Source: Heterocephalus glaber (taxonomy: Eukaryota > Chordata > Mammalia > Rodentia > Bathyergidae). Taken from it: a stretch of DNA of 64,000 nt. Position numbers and translations under genes: made by a program. Numbering within the stretch: the stretch's first letter is position 1; every line of letters begins with the position of its first letter. Of this stretch, positions 37,501-49,500 are shown piece after piece. Location of the stretch: contig NW_004624730.1 in assembly GCF_000247695.1 (NCBI RefSeq), forward strand, positions 33,479,661 to 33,543,660, in the 5' to 3' direction. Below the pieces are notes generated by a model. That model saw only the letters and a list, made by a program, of their open reading frames with translations. It was not told where the DNA came from and ran no database searches.

Positions 37501-40500
37501 CATCAGGGTTTTTTTTTTTTCTTTCATGGAGGTATCTTATTTCTCTATTGATTTTGAAAGATAGTTGTGCAGGGTACATAAATCTGAGTTGGAGGTTTTC
37601 TTTCAGGAGTTGAAATACTTCAAGCTCTTCTCACCTTACAGGTTTGTGTTGAGAAGTGTGCTGTGATTTGATAGGCTTTCCTTTATAGTTGATTTTTTCA
37701 TTTCTCTAACAGCTTTTAATATTCTGTTCTTGTGTTGAATTTTGGGAATCTTGATTATTATATGCATTGGTGTATATTTATTTTGATCATGGCTAACTGG
37801 AATTCTATATGCCTTACTTATTTGTATGTCAGATTCCTTTTCCATATTGGTACATTTTCTGCCATTACTTCTCTTAACAGGTGTTTTATGGCATTTGTGC
37901 TGTCCCCTGCTTTCTCATCAACCCTGATCAATCTTATTGTTGTTCTTTGTATCATCTTCAGCTATTGGATTGATTTTTCATGGTCTCGTGCTGTTTTAAA
38001 GAAATCTTTCTTTTTGTGGTCACTAATTGCAATCCTATCTTCTAGATCTAATATTCTATCTTCACCTTGGTTCAAATGGTTGCATATACTTTCAATGGAA
38101 TTTTTAATCTCCTGGATCTGTTTGAATCTGTTTCATGGATTCCATTTCTTTCCTGTGTTGGGCATTCATGGTTTCCATCATTTCCCTAAGCTCCTCTTTT
38201 TTTTTTTTTAAATCTGTATCTACTCTGTATTCACTGAGCAAGTCCTTCATTTTGATTGTCATCTCTTTTTTTTAACCTGGGAAATTATTTCTGATCTGAC
38301 TTTCTCTGTGGCCTCAGGTATCTTTCTTTTTTACTTGTGCTCCTATCATTGGAGGAAATTCAGATGGTTTGTTCTGATTTTCTCTATCTCATTGTCCCCT
38401 GGACTTGTCCTGAGTAAACTGGAGGTCTGGAGTTGTATTTTGCTCCTGTGTCGTGTAATTTTCTGGGTTTTTTTTATTCTAATTTGTTTTCTGTGTTGAT
38501 GCTTATAATTTTCTTATTACCTTTCTCACCAGTATCGAGGCTTCCCTAGAAAGTGTCTATTCCTCATAGATGTCTTCTAGGTGTAGCTGGCTTAATTTAG
38601 TCTTTGTGTCTGTTCCAAGATTCTAACTCCTCAAGTTATTAGGGATGAGAAGTTGTGCTTTGGCTCCATACCCAGTCCTTTGGTACTGGACTATGGTGAT
38701 GGTTATGACCCAATCAGTGTTGTCATACAACAGAGAACAGCTAATTAAAACAAGTATGGCATCCTGGTTAAAGTAGTACAATTACCCATAATAATAGTAT
38801 CAAGCATACCCTAGAAACTGACAAACTGGTATCTATTAATTTGGTACCTTTAACTATAGGAGCAACAGGTACAGTTATATAACAAAATCTATCATAAGCT
38901 AAGAACTTGAATGCAGTGAATTTCTCCTTAGTAGAATGATTTTACCTGGAGGTGGGGGGGGGTGTAAAGAGGGATTAGGGACAAAACAGAAAGATAAATG
39001 AAGAGAAATATGGTAGAAGCAAGGTTGAAGGATAAAGGATGATCACCCAAGCTTTGGGAAACTGGAGAATATGACCCAAGAGAAAGAATGAAGGAGAAAG
39101 CAAAAGAATATTGAAGCAAATCAGAAAGACTAGAGATTATTTATGTTCACGTGCTTGAAAATGTCAAAATATCAAGAAAGATAGTTGAAATAGAGGAACA
39201 AGATGAAAAAAGCAAAACAAAAACAAACAATAAAGGTAAAAACCTAAATGACCAAAAAAAAGAAGAAGAAAAAAAAAAACCCTTACAGAAAAAGGAAAAC
39301 GAAACAAAAAACAAAAAGTAAAATTCCTCTGGTGTCCACAGTTGTGTCATAGTGTCCAAGTCAGAGTCCAAAAAACTGTATTGAGTAACCCCACCAAGTC
39401 TGCAGTGGGATTAGTGTTGGGTACAGGGCTCATCTTGGCCTCTGGATGTGGAAGCTGGGGCCATTCTTCAGCCAGGAAGTTGCTGTATGTCCCTTGGTGG
39501 CCTGCCCACATCTCCTTACTCTGTGTGCATCTGTGTCACTGTCCCAGTTTCTGTGGCGCCCTTAGACAGAGACAGCCCGAGGCTGCTCCTAGTCCTGTGT
39601 ACAGTTGGCCCCTCCTTGTCCTTGCACAGCCTCCACTGGCACATCTCCTCTCATGCTGCTTGTCACAGGTTGGGCAGAGTGCTGTCGGCTAAGCACTGGT
39701 GTCACCACTGCTGCCAGGTCAGTCCAAGGCTGCTCAGTCCCTCTTCAATCTTCTCTCTAGGAGGGGGAGTGCTGACTTCCTGCTTATTGTCTGGTCCCAC
39801 CTCTGCCAAGGGTGCTTAAATCCTGCACTTCAGCATTTCTATTTTGTGCCCCTTGGTCGCAGGGCAGGAGGGGTCATGCTGTTCCACTCACTAATTTCAT
39901 CACCTCTGTGGTCCCTAATCTTGTTGCTAGAGGTTCCAGTTAGCAGCTATACGGCTGGACAAAAAAAAAAAAACAAAAAACCTAGTGGCCCATTGAGGAG
40001 GGAGCAGCTTCTTCGTCACTCACACCTGTGTGTGCTGGTGAAATTTGTTTCCAGGCTGCAGCATCTTCTGTTTGCAGGAAGGCAAAGGGGTTGAGGGGCT
40101 TTATATTGCAGATCTATCCTGTGTGGATTGAGTTTGTCACACCTTTGCAGTCCGTTAGTTATTGAGAACTTCCTAGAATGGCGGTTTCTGTTCCTAACAC
40201 CAGTGGCAGCATTTTATGAAGTCCTATGCCTATGTTTTGTTTGATCTGCAAGTCTCTTACTTCACATTGATTTTGGTATCGGTGTATGTCCCTCCCTTTC
40301 TCCCAATTACCTGTGTCTTTAGCTGATTTTCTCAGAGTAGCTCCAACACGGCTCCTCCTGTATTTAGACGTGTTGAATCACTGACACATGATTCTTTTTT
40401 TTTTTTTTTTTTTAATTCGGCACCAGGGGTCAAACTCAGGACCTTGTGCCTACGAGGCAGGCACAGTGCCAATAAGCTAAATCCCCGGCCCCTGTTGCCA

Positions 40501-43500
40501 CATAATTCTTAATGGTAAAGCTAGAATTTGTTCTTTGTTTCATACCATGATGTACTCCTCAGAAGTAGTTAGGATTAAAACTTGGTTCTCCACTTGATCT
40601 TAGCCAAAAGGCCGAGAAGCAATAAAAACTTGGTTCTCTAATAATGTTTTTTTGTTAGAGACTAGAATTTATTATGTTGCCCAGCCCTGGAACACCTAGG
40701 CTCAAATAATTATTCTGCCTCAGCTTCCTAAGGAGGTGGATTTATAGGCATATGCCATTGTACCTGGGTTGACTCTCTTAAAATTTTTATCCTTTGACTT
40801 GTCTGAATGAATGAACCACTTCATTCATTGCTCAGTGATCTCTGTAAGTAATTTCCATACAAAAACAAAATACTAACAGTTTGCTGTCATATAGAAAAAG
40901 TAATTAGAGGTAGAAGTGATACTTGTTTAAAGTCAGGACTGAAAATCATAACATTTTGTTTTGAGTTTGGGCACATCTTGAACCTCAGTTTTCGCTCTCC
41001 ATAATAGTGTTTAGGTGATGAATGGGGAGAATAATTAATTTAATTAAAAGCACAGCATTAGTTAACATTTCTTCAGTACTTGGTATGTGCTAAGCAGTCT
41101 GCTAAATATTTAAAATGTCTTCAAATTTGATCATGATAAAAATGAGTATTATTCTGTTCCACAGAAGAGGAAAATTAGGGATGAGGTTAATTTCCCAAAA
41201 GGTATCCAGAATAGAAGGTATAGTACCAGGATTATACCACCAGTAATCTCTACACCAAAGTTTCTACCTTTAACCACCGGCTTCCCTCCATAAACGGTGT
41301 TACACATGTGTAATCTTTGTAGTGATTAGCGCTTACTATGATATCTAGGAATTTTAAGATTTTTAGTCCCTAACTTATGTGCTATGAAAGGCAAGTTTGT
41401 GAATATTAAAGAACGGAGGCCAACTGGTCCTGTGTTCTTGGTCATCATTTCAGCTATAATCTCTGTACTTTACATGTTGGATTTTTCTATCATGTAAAAT
41501 TTTATTGGCAAAGAGAATTTTCCTACTTTACAAACTGTCTTAAGTAAGCAGAGGAATGAGCCTAGGACAATTAATGGATATATATGCTAAGTGTTTACCG
41601 ATAACCAGGCATCTCAGGTGATGTTCTTTCTGTTGTGGCAAAGCAGCAGATCGTTTTTCTGAGATCCATGCATGCCTTGTACTTTTATCAAAGCTTAAGT
41701 ATTTGGTAAAATAGAAATACTAGTTCACATCTTTTAGAATGAAAAAGTCTTTCTTTTTTGTTTAATATATTATTCTTTATTAGTTGACTATAAGGTTGTT
41801 TATTATGCTGTTCTCTTTAATTTTGTGTATGTTGGAAAACTAACAAATTTTTAAAACATTACATGTTTGTGGGTTAAAAATATTTATTGGAAGATTTTGT
41901 GTCACTTAATATGTGGACTGTAAAAATACGAGGCCTTGGTTTTGGTCCTTAGCATTGCAGAAAACACATAAATGAATAATAAAATAATATGTAGAGAAAG
42001 AAGCAGTCTAAAAAAATAAGTTAGATCTGAGGCAAATAGCTACGTTTGAAATTAAATACTTTGTTTTGGTGCTGGATGTTAAATCTAGTACCTTGCTCAT
42101 GCTAACTATGCACTCTACCTTTGAGCTAGATTCTCACCTCGGAAATTAAATACTTTAAAACCTTAACTTGAGTTAGACATGGTTAACTTGAGTTAGACAT
42201 GGTATCCCAACACTTGGGAGGTCAAAGCAGGAAGATTGAGAGTTCAAGGCCACCCTGGGGCTACATAGTGAGACCCTGTTTCAAAAACTAACCCTCCCCC
42301 CAAGTCTCTCTCTCACTACTCAGCCTAGGCTGAGGATATAGCTCAGTGGTAGAGCACTTGCCTACCATGAGTGGTTTTTGGGTTTGATCCCTAGCACTGC
42401 AAAAACTAAACAAAAATTTATGATGGCAGAAAATTTTAACATAGGGATTTTATAGTTTTGAATTAGTGTCCTTTTTATATTAAACTTTCATGATGAATAT
42501 AGAAGTTTCACTAAATACTGTTTCTACTCTTTGTCTTTAGGTCCTGGCTTGGCTATCAGAGTAATATGTGCTGAGGAACCTTATATTTGTAAGGACTTTC
42601 CTGAAACCAATAATATTTTGAAAATAGTGGCTGATTTTTCTGCAAGTGTTAAGAAGGTAATAATTTGACATATCTGATTGGTACAAGAATTGAATGGATT
42701 TATATTGTATTCTTATATTTACAAACTTTATTAGGGCTGCATTATTTGAAAATTTAGGGTAATATAAGCTTTGAAATGATGGTGAGAAAGTATACTGCAG
42801 AGTTTCTAAGATACAGACTTCTTTCTAGCCAAATAAAACTGGACATCTGGAATCCTTAACAATACTAGGTCAAGTATTTTAAAACATGCTCTTTGTATGT
42901 TTTGCAAGAAAATAGGGAAAATCCTTCGAGTCAGCAATGAATTGGAAGATAGTCCAACATGCCAAGAAAGCTGTCTTCTTCTCTGGGACAGCTGCTAATC
43001 CCATGTGGTGTTTGGATTTGTTTTGAGACAGGGTCTCACTGAGTAGATAAGGCTGTCCTCAAACTCACTATGTAACCTAGTCTGGTCTCAAATCACTATC
43101 CTTCTGCCTCAGTCTTCTGAGTACTGGCATTACCCATATGTCATCACACTTGGCATTAAAGGGCTTTTTGGTTTTAACAATTCCATTTATGTGTAGGTGT
43201 ATAAACCTTGTATTCATGAAGACCTGGGAACCAGATTAGAGATTTGCACACTGAGTAATGCTTAAGCTCCAAATTGAGGATGAATAGAAAAGTCTCCTGA
43301 TTTTGCAAATTTGGGGTGTTATATAGCTGGGTATGGTGGTACACACCTGTCATCCCAGCACTTGGAAGGCTGAGGCAGGAGGATTGCTGTGAGTTCAAGG
43401 GCAGCTTGGACTGCATAGTGAGTTCAAGACCAGCCTGTACTACATAGCAAGACCTTGTCTCAAAAATAAACCAGAAAACCTCTGTGGTCTGAAAATGTTA

Positions 43501-46500
43501 AGCTAAGAATTTTAAAGTGAACCTGGGATGGCAGTGCTTTGAGAAGTGAGACAAGAAGCAATATATAGTTCTTTAGGACTAATTTTCAACTTGTCCCTAA
43601 AGAATTCCTATAGATAGGAGTTCCAACAAATACCAGTTTACATTTAAAAAGTGAACACATATAGAGATAAGGCACCATGAATGAGAGTAGAAATAATTAA
43701 CAGAAAAAGAGTCTCAAAGACTTTGGATACTGAAATCGGCAAACAGTATATGAAGTGAATAGAAATAAAAGAAGCTAGAAATAAGAAAAACAAAACTTAA
43801 GTAACTACAAAAAATGACGGGACCTATTTGAAAAACTAGAAATGAAAATTATAAGTGAAATTAACAACAAATAGAGAATTCATGAACTCAAAGATGGATG
43901 TTAGGAAATTATAAATCACCAAAAAGAAATATGAGTAGAAGAGGTTATGGTAAAGTAAGGAAGTTTTAATGTCCAGAAGGATATAATAGAGAAAAATAAT
44001 TTTTCCAAACTGATGAAAGATGATGATGCCTCAGATTTGGCAAACATAATTATACCTCTCAAGGAGGACAAAGGAAAGAATTTGACACTTAGTAGGCATA
44101 TTGTAGTGAATTTACAGACTGCCAGAGTCAAAGAAGCTGCAGAGAAAAGATCAAATATCTACAAAGAAAACACTTACACTGAAAGCAACAGTAAAGGCAA
44201 GGCTTCAGAGTACCTAGAGAAATAGTTATCTGTAGTACCAGTTAAGCTGTCTTTTTAGAGCTAGGGCAGAATAAAGTTGTTTTCAGATAAACAGAATTTA
44301 CCACCAGTAGTCCCTTACTTAAGAAACAAAAAGTAATTTTTTCAACCCTGGCTTTATATTATAATCATGTGAGGGAACTTTTGAAGTGTACTATTCTTGA
44401 CCCATCTCTAGGATTTTTTATTTATTTGGTTTGGGATGGGTCCTGTATGTCTTATACAATTTGACTTCAGCTGTGGTTGAGAAACCACTATTCTAAAGAA
44501 CTGACTTAAATAGAAAGGTCTTAGATATGAAGGATTGGTAAGAAGAAAATGTAAATAGGAAAATTGAAATAAACAAACTGTAGAGAGAGTAAAAATAATG
44601 ATCTCTACCTTTTGGTGTTTATATGACAACATATGAAGCATTCAAAAGTGCTTCAGTTGGCTGGACTTGGTGGTACATGCCTGTAATCCCAGCACTTGGG
44701 AGGTGAAGGCAGGAAGATCTTAAGTTTGAGGCCAGCCTGGACTACATAGTGAGCCCTCTCTCAAAAACAAAACAAAAAATGCTTCTGTTGTTTACAGAAG
44801 GACACAGAATTCTCTTTTATTAAGTATCCATATTAACACTTAGAGGGACTACTAAAAGAATTAAGGTAGAGGGTTTAACTTTAAAATATCAGTAAAGGAC
44901 AAATAAATGAGCTTGGGTGAAATCACCAGCAAAAGATGGCCAAAAAAAGGAGAAACAAAAAGGGCAGATAGAAACTGCAGAATATAGTGGTGCCTCAGTT
45001 CACAAGCTCAATTCTGTCCACAATTCTGATCACAAACCCAACTTGATAAGAACCGAATCAAATTTCCCCATAAGGTCAACATTGAACCTAACCATGGAAT
45101 CTGATTTGGTTCTCATCCAGTTGAGAACCAAATCGGTGAGTTCAAGGCCAGCCCACACTACATAGTGAGACCCTGTCTCAAAAACAACAACAACAACAAC
45201 AAGAGTGAATACCTTATTTCTTGACACCTGAACAACTATCTTTGTTTTTTTCAGCCTCATACATTATTACAAAGAGTCAAAGCCTGCACCACAGAAGAGG
45301 ATCAGGAGAAGCTGATGCAGATTACGAGTCTCCATTCACTGAATGCTTTCTTGCTGCCGATCAAAACTGTAGGTGTGCAGGTGAGTTGTATGAGTTCACT
45401 GATGAACTTCCTGACATTCTCTTTTGCTAATACTGAACTAGGAATTAAAAGGAAAATGAAATATGAAAGTATGTACACCAAATTTAGAAAAATTAAAAGG
45501 CAATTTAATAGAATATTTATGGAGCAAACATTATAGGAACTAAACAAGAGGCAGAGATTTTGTAGTTTTGGAACACCTTGTCAACTCTAATCAAAGGTGA
45601 AAATGAAAAGAATCATTTGCTACAGAGGTGTAAGTTGTTTCTTTCTTGAGGGGCAGGTATCAGTAGGTGGTCATGTCTTTGATTATCCTCATAAGTATGA
45701 AATATACTGAGGCTTTGGAAATCTTTCACCACAAGAATGCCCCCAGAGGAACATGTTACACCATTTAGGTCTTGCTCTCAGCTTGTGTGTACCCAATACC
45801 AAAGCTCTCTGTCTTTTCAACATGGTGTCTCTCTTTCTCAGGGGTGGGATGGTGTATAATGACTATTTTTTTTTTTGATTTCTGCCTTTTTATTTGTAAA
45901 AGCATGTGAGTTCTCAGTTTTGAAATGCTATTGTGAAATAACTACATCAGATTCTCGTTTATGTGATTCTCAAATGAATTTCTGGGGGTGAATCTTGGTA
46001 GGAAAGAGGAAGGTTTCTCGGTTGGAGTTTGTGGTTAAATGGAAACTAGAAAACGTGTTAGTAATTGAACTAAAAAAGGGCATGAATGCCATTTATTGGA
46101 TTAACATGTTTATAATGTCCCATTATAGTAGAATTATGCATGGAAAAAATTCACTAGAGATTATTCATCTGAAACATAAGCATATTCTCTTGAGTAAAAT
46201 TCTTAGCTCCGAATTCATACAGTTCTATCTATAACAGGATAACAATTCACTGTTACTTTTAAATTAAGCTAAAATATTATAATTCATGGAAAGAGCTGAT
46301 CGAACTAGTTTGGCTACAGAATACTTGCCCTGTCTTTCTGACATTTTTAAAGCTGCATATGTGAGCTGCTTATTACATTGTTGAGACCATAATCTTTTTT
46401 TTTTTTTCTCGGTACCAGGGATTGAACTCAGAACCTTGTGCTTGCGAGGCAGGTGTGGTGCCACTGAGCTAAATCCCTGGCCCCATATATTGTTTTAAAA

Positions 46501-49500
46501 TTACTGTTAAACTTTCTTGGAATTATAGAAGTAATTTTCTTTGTTTCATTGTTTTATGGATTATCTCATTTATGAATTTATATACAGATTGATTTTGAGA
46601 TTGGTTAGGATATTTACAGGTGTATATTACCCTACCATGTAAAAATAGAAGTGTAGACAACTATTTAATTCTTAAAAGCTTTCCCAGTGTTTGTCCAAGT
46701 CCCTGGGTTTGATTACTAGCACTGTTTAAAAAGAAAAGTCAAAAGCTTTCCCAGTGGGTATGTTACAGAGAACACCTCTGTGTACCGATTCCTGATAGAC
46801 AGAGTTGGGTGGAAATAGTTCCCACTCTTCTTTTTAAAGAAGCACTGTGTTACAGATAATAGGTTTCTAGATAATAGATTTTGAAATAATATAGTTTGTT
46901 GGATGAGTGACTTGTTCTTCAAAAATGAAACTTATTTTCAGGCTCTGTTAGTATTTAGCAAAACAAGTTTCCTTATTCTAGCCTCAGAGGTCTCTGAAGT
47001 GGAGTCTCTTGTAAACCTATAAAAGTGAGTTATTTTCTAAATACCAAAAATAAACCATACTAGTAAAAATTTAAAATACATTTAAAAAATCCTCCTTATT
47101 TCTACTATTAAGTTTTGTGTTTTCAGAAACATTTATTTTAAAAAGAAAATAGGAAGGGAGTATAGGTGCGTGTAAATTTTTATAACTGAATTTCATAAGT
47201 TTGTGTGTTTTTATAAGTAGATTATTCTTAACTGCTGCCTCATATTTCACATATACTTTGTGAAACTATTATTTTACCAATGAGCACTTAAACTGTTTGC
47301 AGTTTTGCACTATTATAGACATTTTGATAGTTACTTATATATTTCTCTAGGCTTATATCCTGAACAGTATATAGACATTTTATACTTTTATGATACTGTC
47401 AAATTACAGTCAAATAATTTGAATTCTCATATTCTCAGCTTTTGGTATACTGGGTATTTGGTAATTATTTTTGAGTCAGGGCCTCACTGTATTGCCCAGG
47501 CTGGCTTTCAGCTCACGGAGTCAAACAGTCCTTCTGCCTTAGCCTCCCAAGTAGCTGGGTCTAAAGGGAAAGGCACAAGACACCAAACACAGCTAAATCT
47601 ATTGAGTTTTAAAATTGCTTTTGGAATTTGATATTATTTTAAAACAAATTACTTGGATTAAACAGGACAAAGGAAAAGTAATCAGTTATTAGCTTAATTC
47701 ACTGTTTTTAAGAATTTTTTAATTTTTAAAACTTGACATAAAATTATGTCCTTGAGTACCATGTATATTGATATATATAATATGTAACATTATATATTAT
47801 GTATATTACATATTATATATTATGTATATTATAATCAAATCAGGTGAAAATATCTGTCATCTCAAATATCGTTTCTGTGTGGTGAAAACCTTCAAGTTCT
47901 AGTTTTTTGAAAACAGTATTTTACTCTTATTTGTAATCACCTGACTGTGTGATACAATGCCAGAATTTATTTTCTTATCTGACTGTAATGTAGTATATAC
48001 CCATTTGTCAACCATTCCTTAACTACCAGCCTGTGAGTAACCAGTATTCTATTCTCTACTTCAATAAAATCGACTTTCTTAGATTCCACATGAATGATAT
48101 CATATAGTATCTCTCTTTCTGTGCCTGGCTTATGACTGTCAGTTCCACCCACATTGTTACAAATGACAGAATTTCATCCTTTTTTATGGCTGAGTAGTGT
48201 TTCATTGTTTATATGTACCACATTTTCTTTATCCATTCATTAACTGATGGTTGCTTAGGTTGTTTTCATTATTCTTGTTTTATTTTGACAATTCAGTAAT
48301 TCAGGCTGGCTCTGAACTTAGTGTGTAGCCCAGGCTGCCCTCAGACTCAAGGTGTTCCTCCTGCCTCAGCCTCCTGAGTGCTGGGATTATAATTATAAAC
48401 TACCACACCTGGCTTATTTACTTATTTTTAAGTTAACTTTTTTAGCTTCTTACTAGGCAAATTGATAAGTAAAAGTTGATGAATTGTTTTTTTGTTTGTT
48501 TGTTTGTTTTGGTACCGGGCATCAAACTCAGGACCTTGCACTTGCAAGTCTGGCGCCATGCTGCTGAGCTAAATCCCCAGCCCGTTTATGAATTGAAGAA
48601 ACCTTTATCCAATAAAAGATCTTATCTGACAAATTAAATATGCTAGCTGTCCATGACTGGGCAGGTATTTGGAATGCAGTCCCAGTGGATGTCTGGCATA
48701 TGTCAAATCAGTTATTGAAATTACTGTACCATGATGCTTTCTTTGTCTGAACTGATTTGGGTGGGATTTAATATGGGATTTTAATTTGGAATTTATTTAT
48801 GTCATTAGATGAACCATCATTCTTTGACAGTCAAAGCCATAGTCTCAGGGCCTCATTTATCTCCTGCCACTGGCTTACCAAAAGAAATTTACTTGAACAG
48901 GGTCCAAGGAGGTCCTCAAAGCAGATATGGGACCCTTGGCTCACCACCTTCCTGGGCAGTTTATAGAAGTTTACTGACTTCTATCACAGAAAAAATATTT
49001 TCAGGATGTGTCACTAAGAGGCATACAGGGATGTATTCAGCAGAATTTTAAAAGTACAACTCAAAGAAGTAGAGTACAGGGCCTTGAGAGAGGCATTTAT
49101 TTATATCAGAGAAGCATCTAGAATATACTTTTATTCAAAAAATATGTTCAGATTTAAGACAAAAAAATTAATACTGTCACCATTTATAACATATTTTTCC
49201 ACCTGTCTTTTGACCCCTGTAAAACTTTATAAAAAACTATTGCTTGTATTTCCACTTTCAGGGTGACTGTCGTTCCTACAGTTATGTTTGTGGGATCTCC
49301 AGTAAAGATGAGCCTGACTGGGAGTCTCTTGTTTTCCTTGCTAGGCTTATACCGAGGATGTGTCACAATATTAACAGGTACATTCTGCAGGGGCAGGGTA
49401 GAGGGAGGGACATGGGTGAGGCACAGTGGAAAGATGTGGTTTTTAGGGTCTTCCTTTCAATAAGAGAGCCAGAGCCTAAGTGTAGACAGAGGTAAATTAT

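Larger units (their letters stand above)
33170..40382 (-). mobile_element. Near-full-length LINE-1, antisense to GMPS
   Basis: Its 3' tail lies at the left (33170-33200), then a pyrimidine-rich 3' UTR complement to about 33510, ORF2 to about 37350, ORF1 about 37500-38500, and a GC-richer 5' UTR-like region to about 40370. Minus-strand frames show ORF2 endonuclease ([18 protein letters not shown], 36706-36951), reverse transcriptase ([14 protein letters not shown], 35479-35688) and C-terminus (33432-33617), and ORF1 C-terminal domain ([20 protein letters not shown], 37636-37845). Many stops make it inactive. An ID SINE is inserted at 35288. Confidence 0.9.
32805..42540 (+). other. GMPS: GMPS intron 10 (9.7 kb, host of the large L1)
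   Basis: The longest complete intron. About 7.2 kb of it is one antisense L1. The rest holds ID SINEs, a U2 snRNA fragment, a MIR, and B1/ID elements near the 3' end. Nothing classifiable at 32805-33035, 41280-41925 and 42410-42540. Confidence 0.92.
42657..45254 (+). other. GMPS: GMPS intron 11
   Basis: 2.6 kb with B1 copies, an old sense L1 fragment and a hairpin-forming repeat. Nothing classifiable at 42657-43010. Confidence 0.9.
45381..49261 (+). other. GMPS: GMPS intron 12
   Basis: 3.9 kb with ID, B1 and 7SL-like SINEs, an old antisense L1 piece and an AT-rich palindromic tract. Nothing classifiable at 45381-46380, 46770-47440 and 48600-49261. Confidence 0.9.

Noticed and set aside
37732..38211. 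159-codon plus-strand open frame, the longest in the window
   Set aside because: It is the complement of L1 ORF1; the minus strand carries the recognisable ORF1 C-terminal domain, and the plus-strand frame is hydrophobic only because of T-rich codons.
39342..40094. Overlapping long plus-strand open frames (107-131 codons) in a GC-richer stretch
   Set aside because: They lie in the antisense 5' UTR-like part of the large L1, show no family motif, and overlap each other in different frames.
44013..44225. Lys-rich 70-codon plus-strand frame resembling a small basic protein
   Set aside because: The surrounding sequence follows an old L1 ORF1 region; the frame is a remnant of it.
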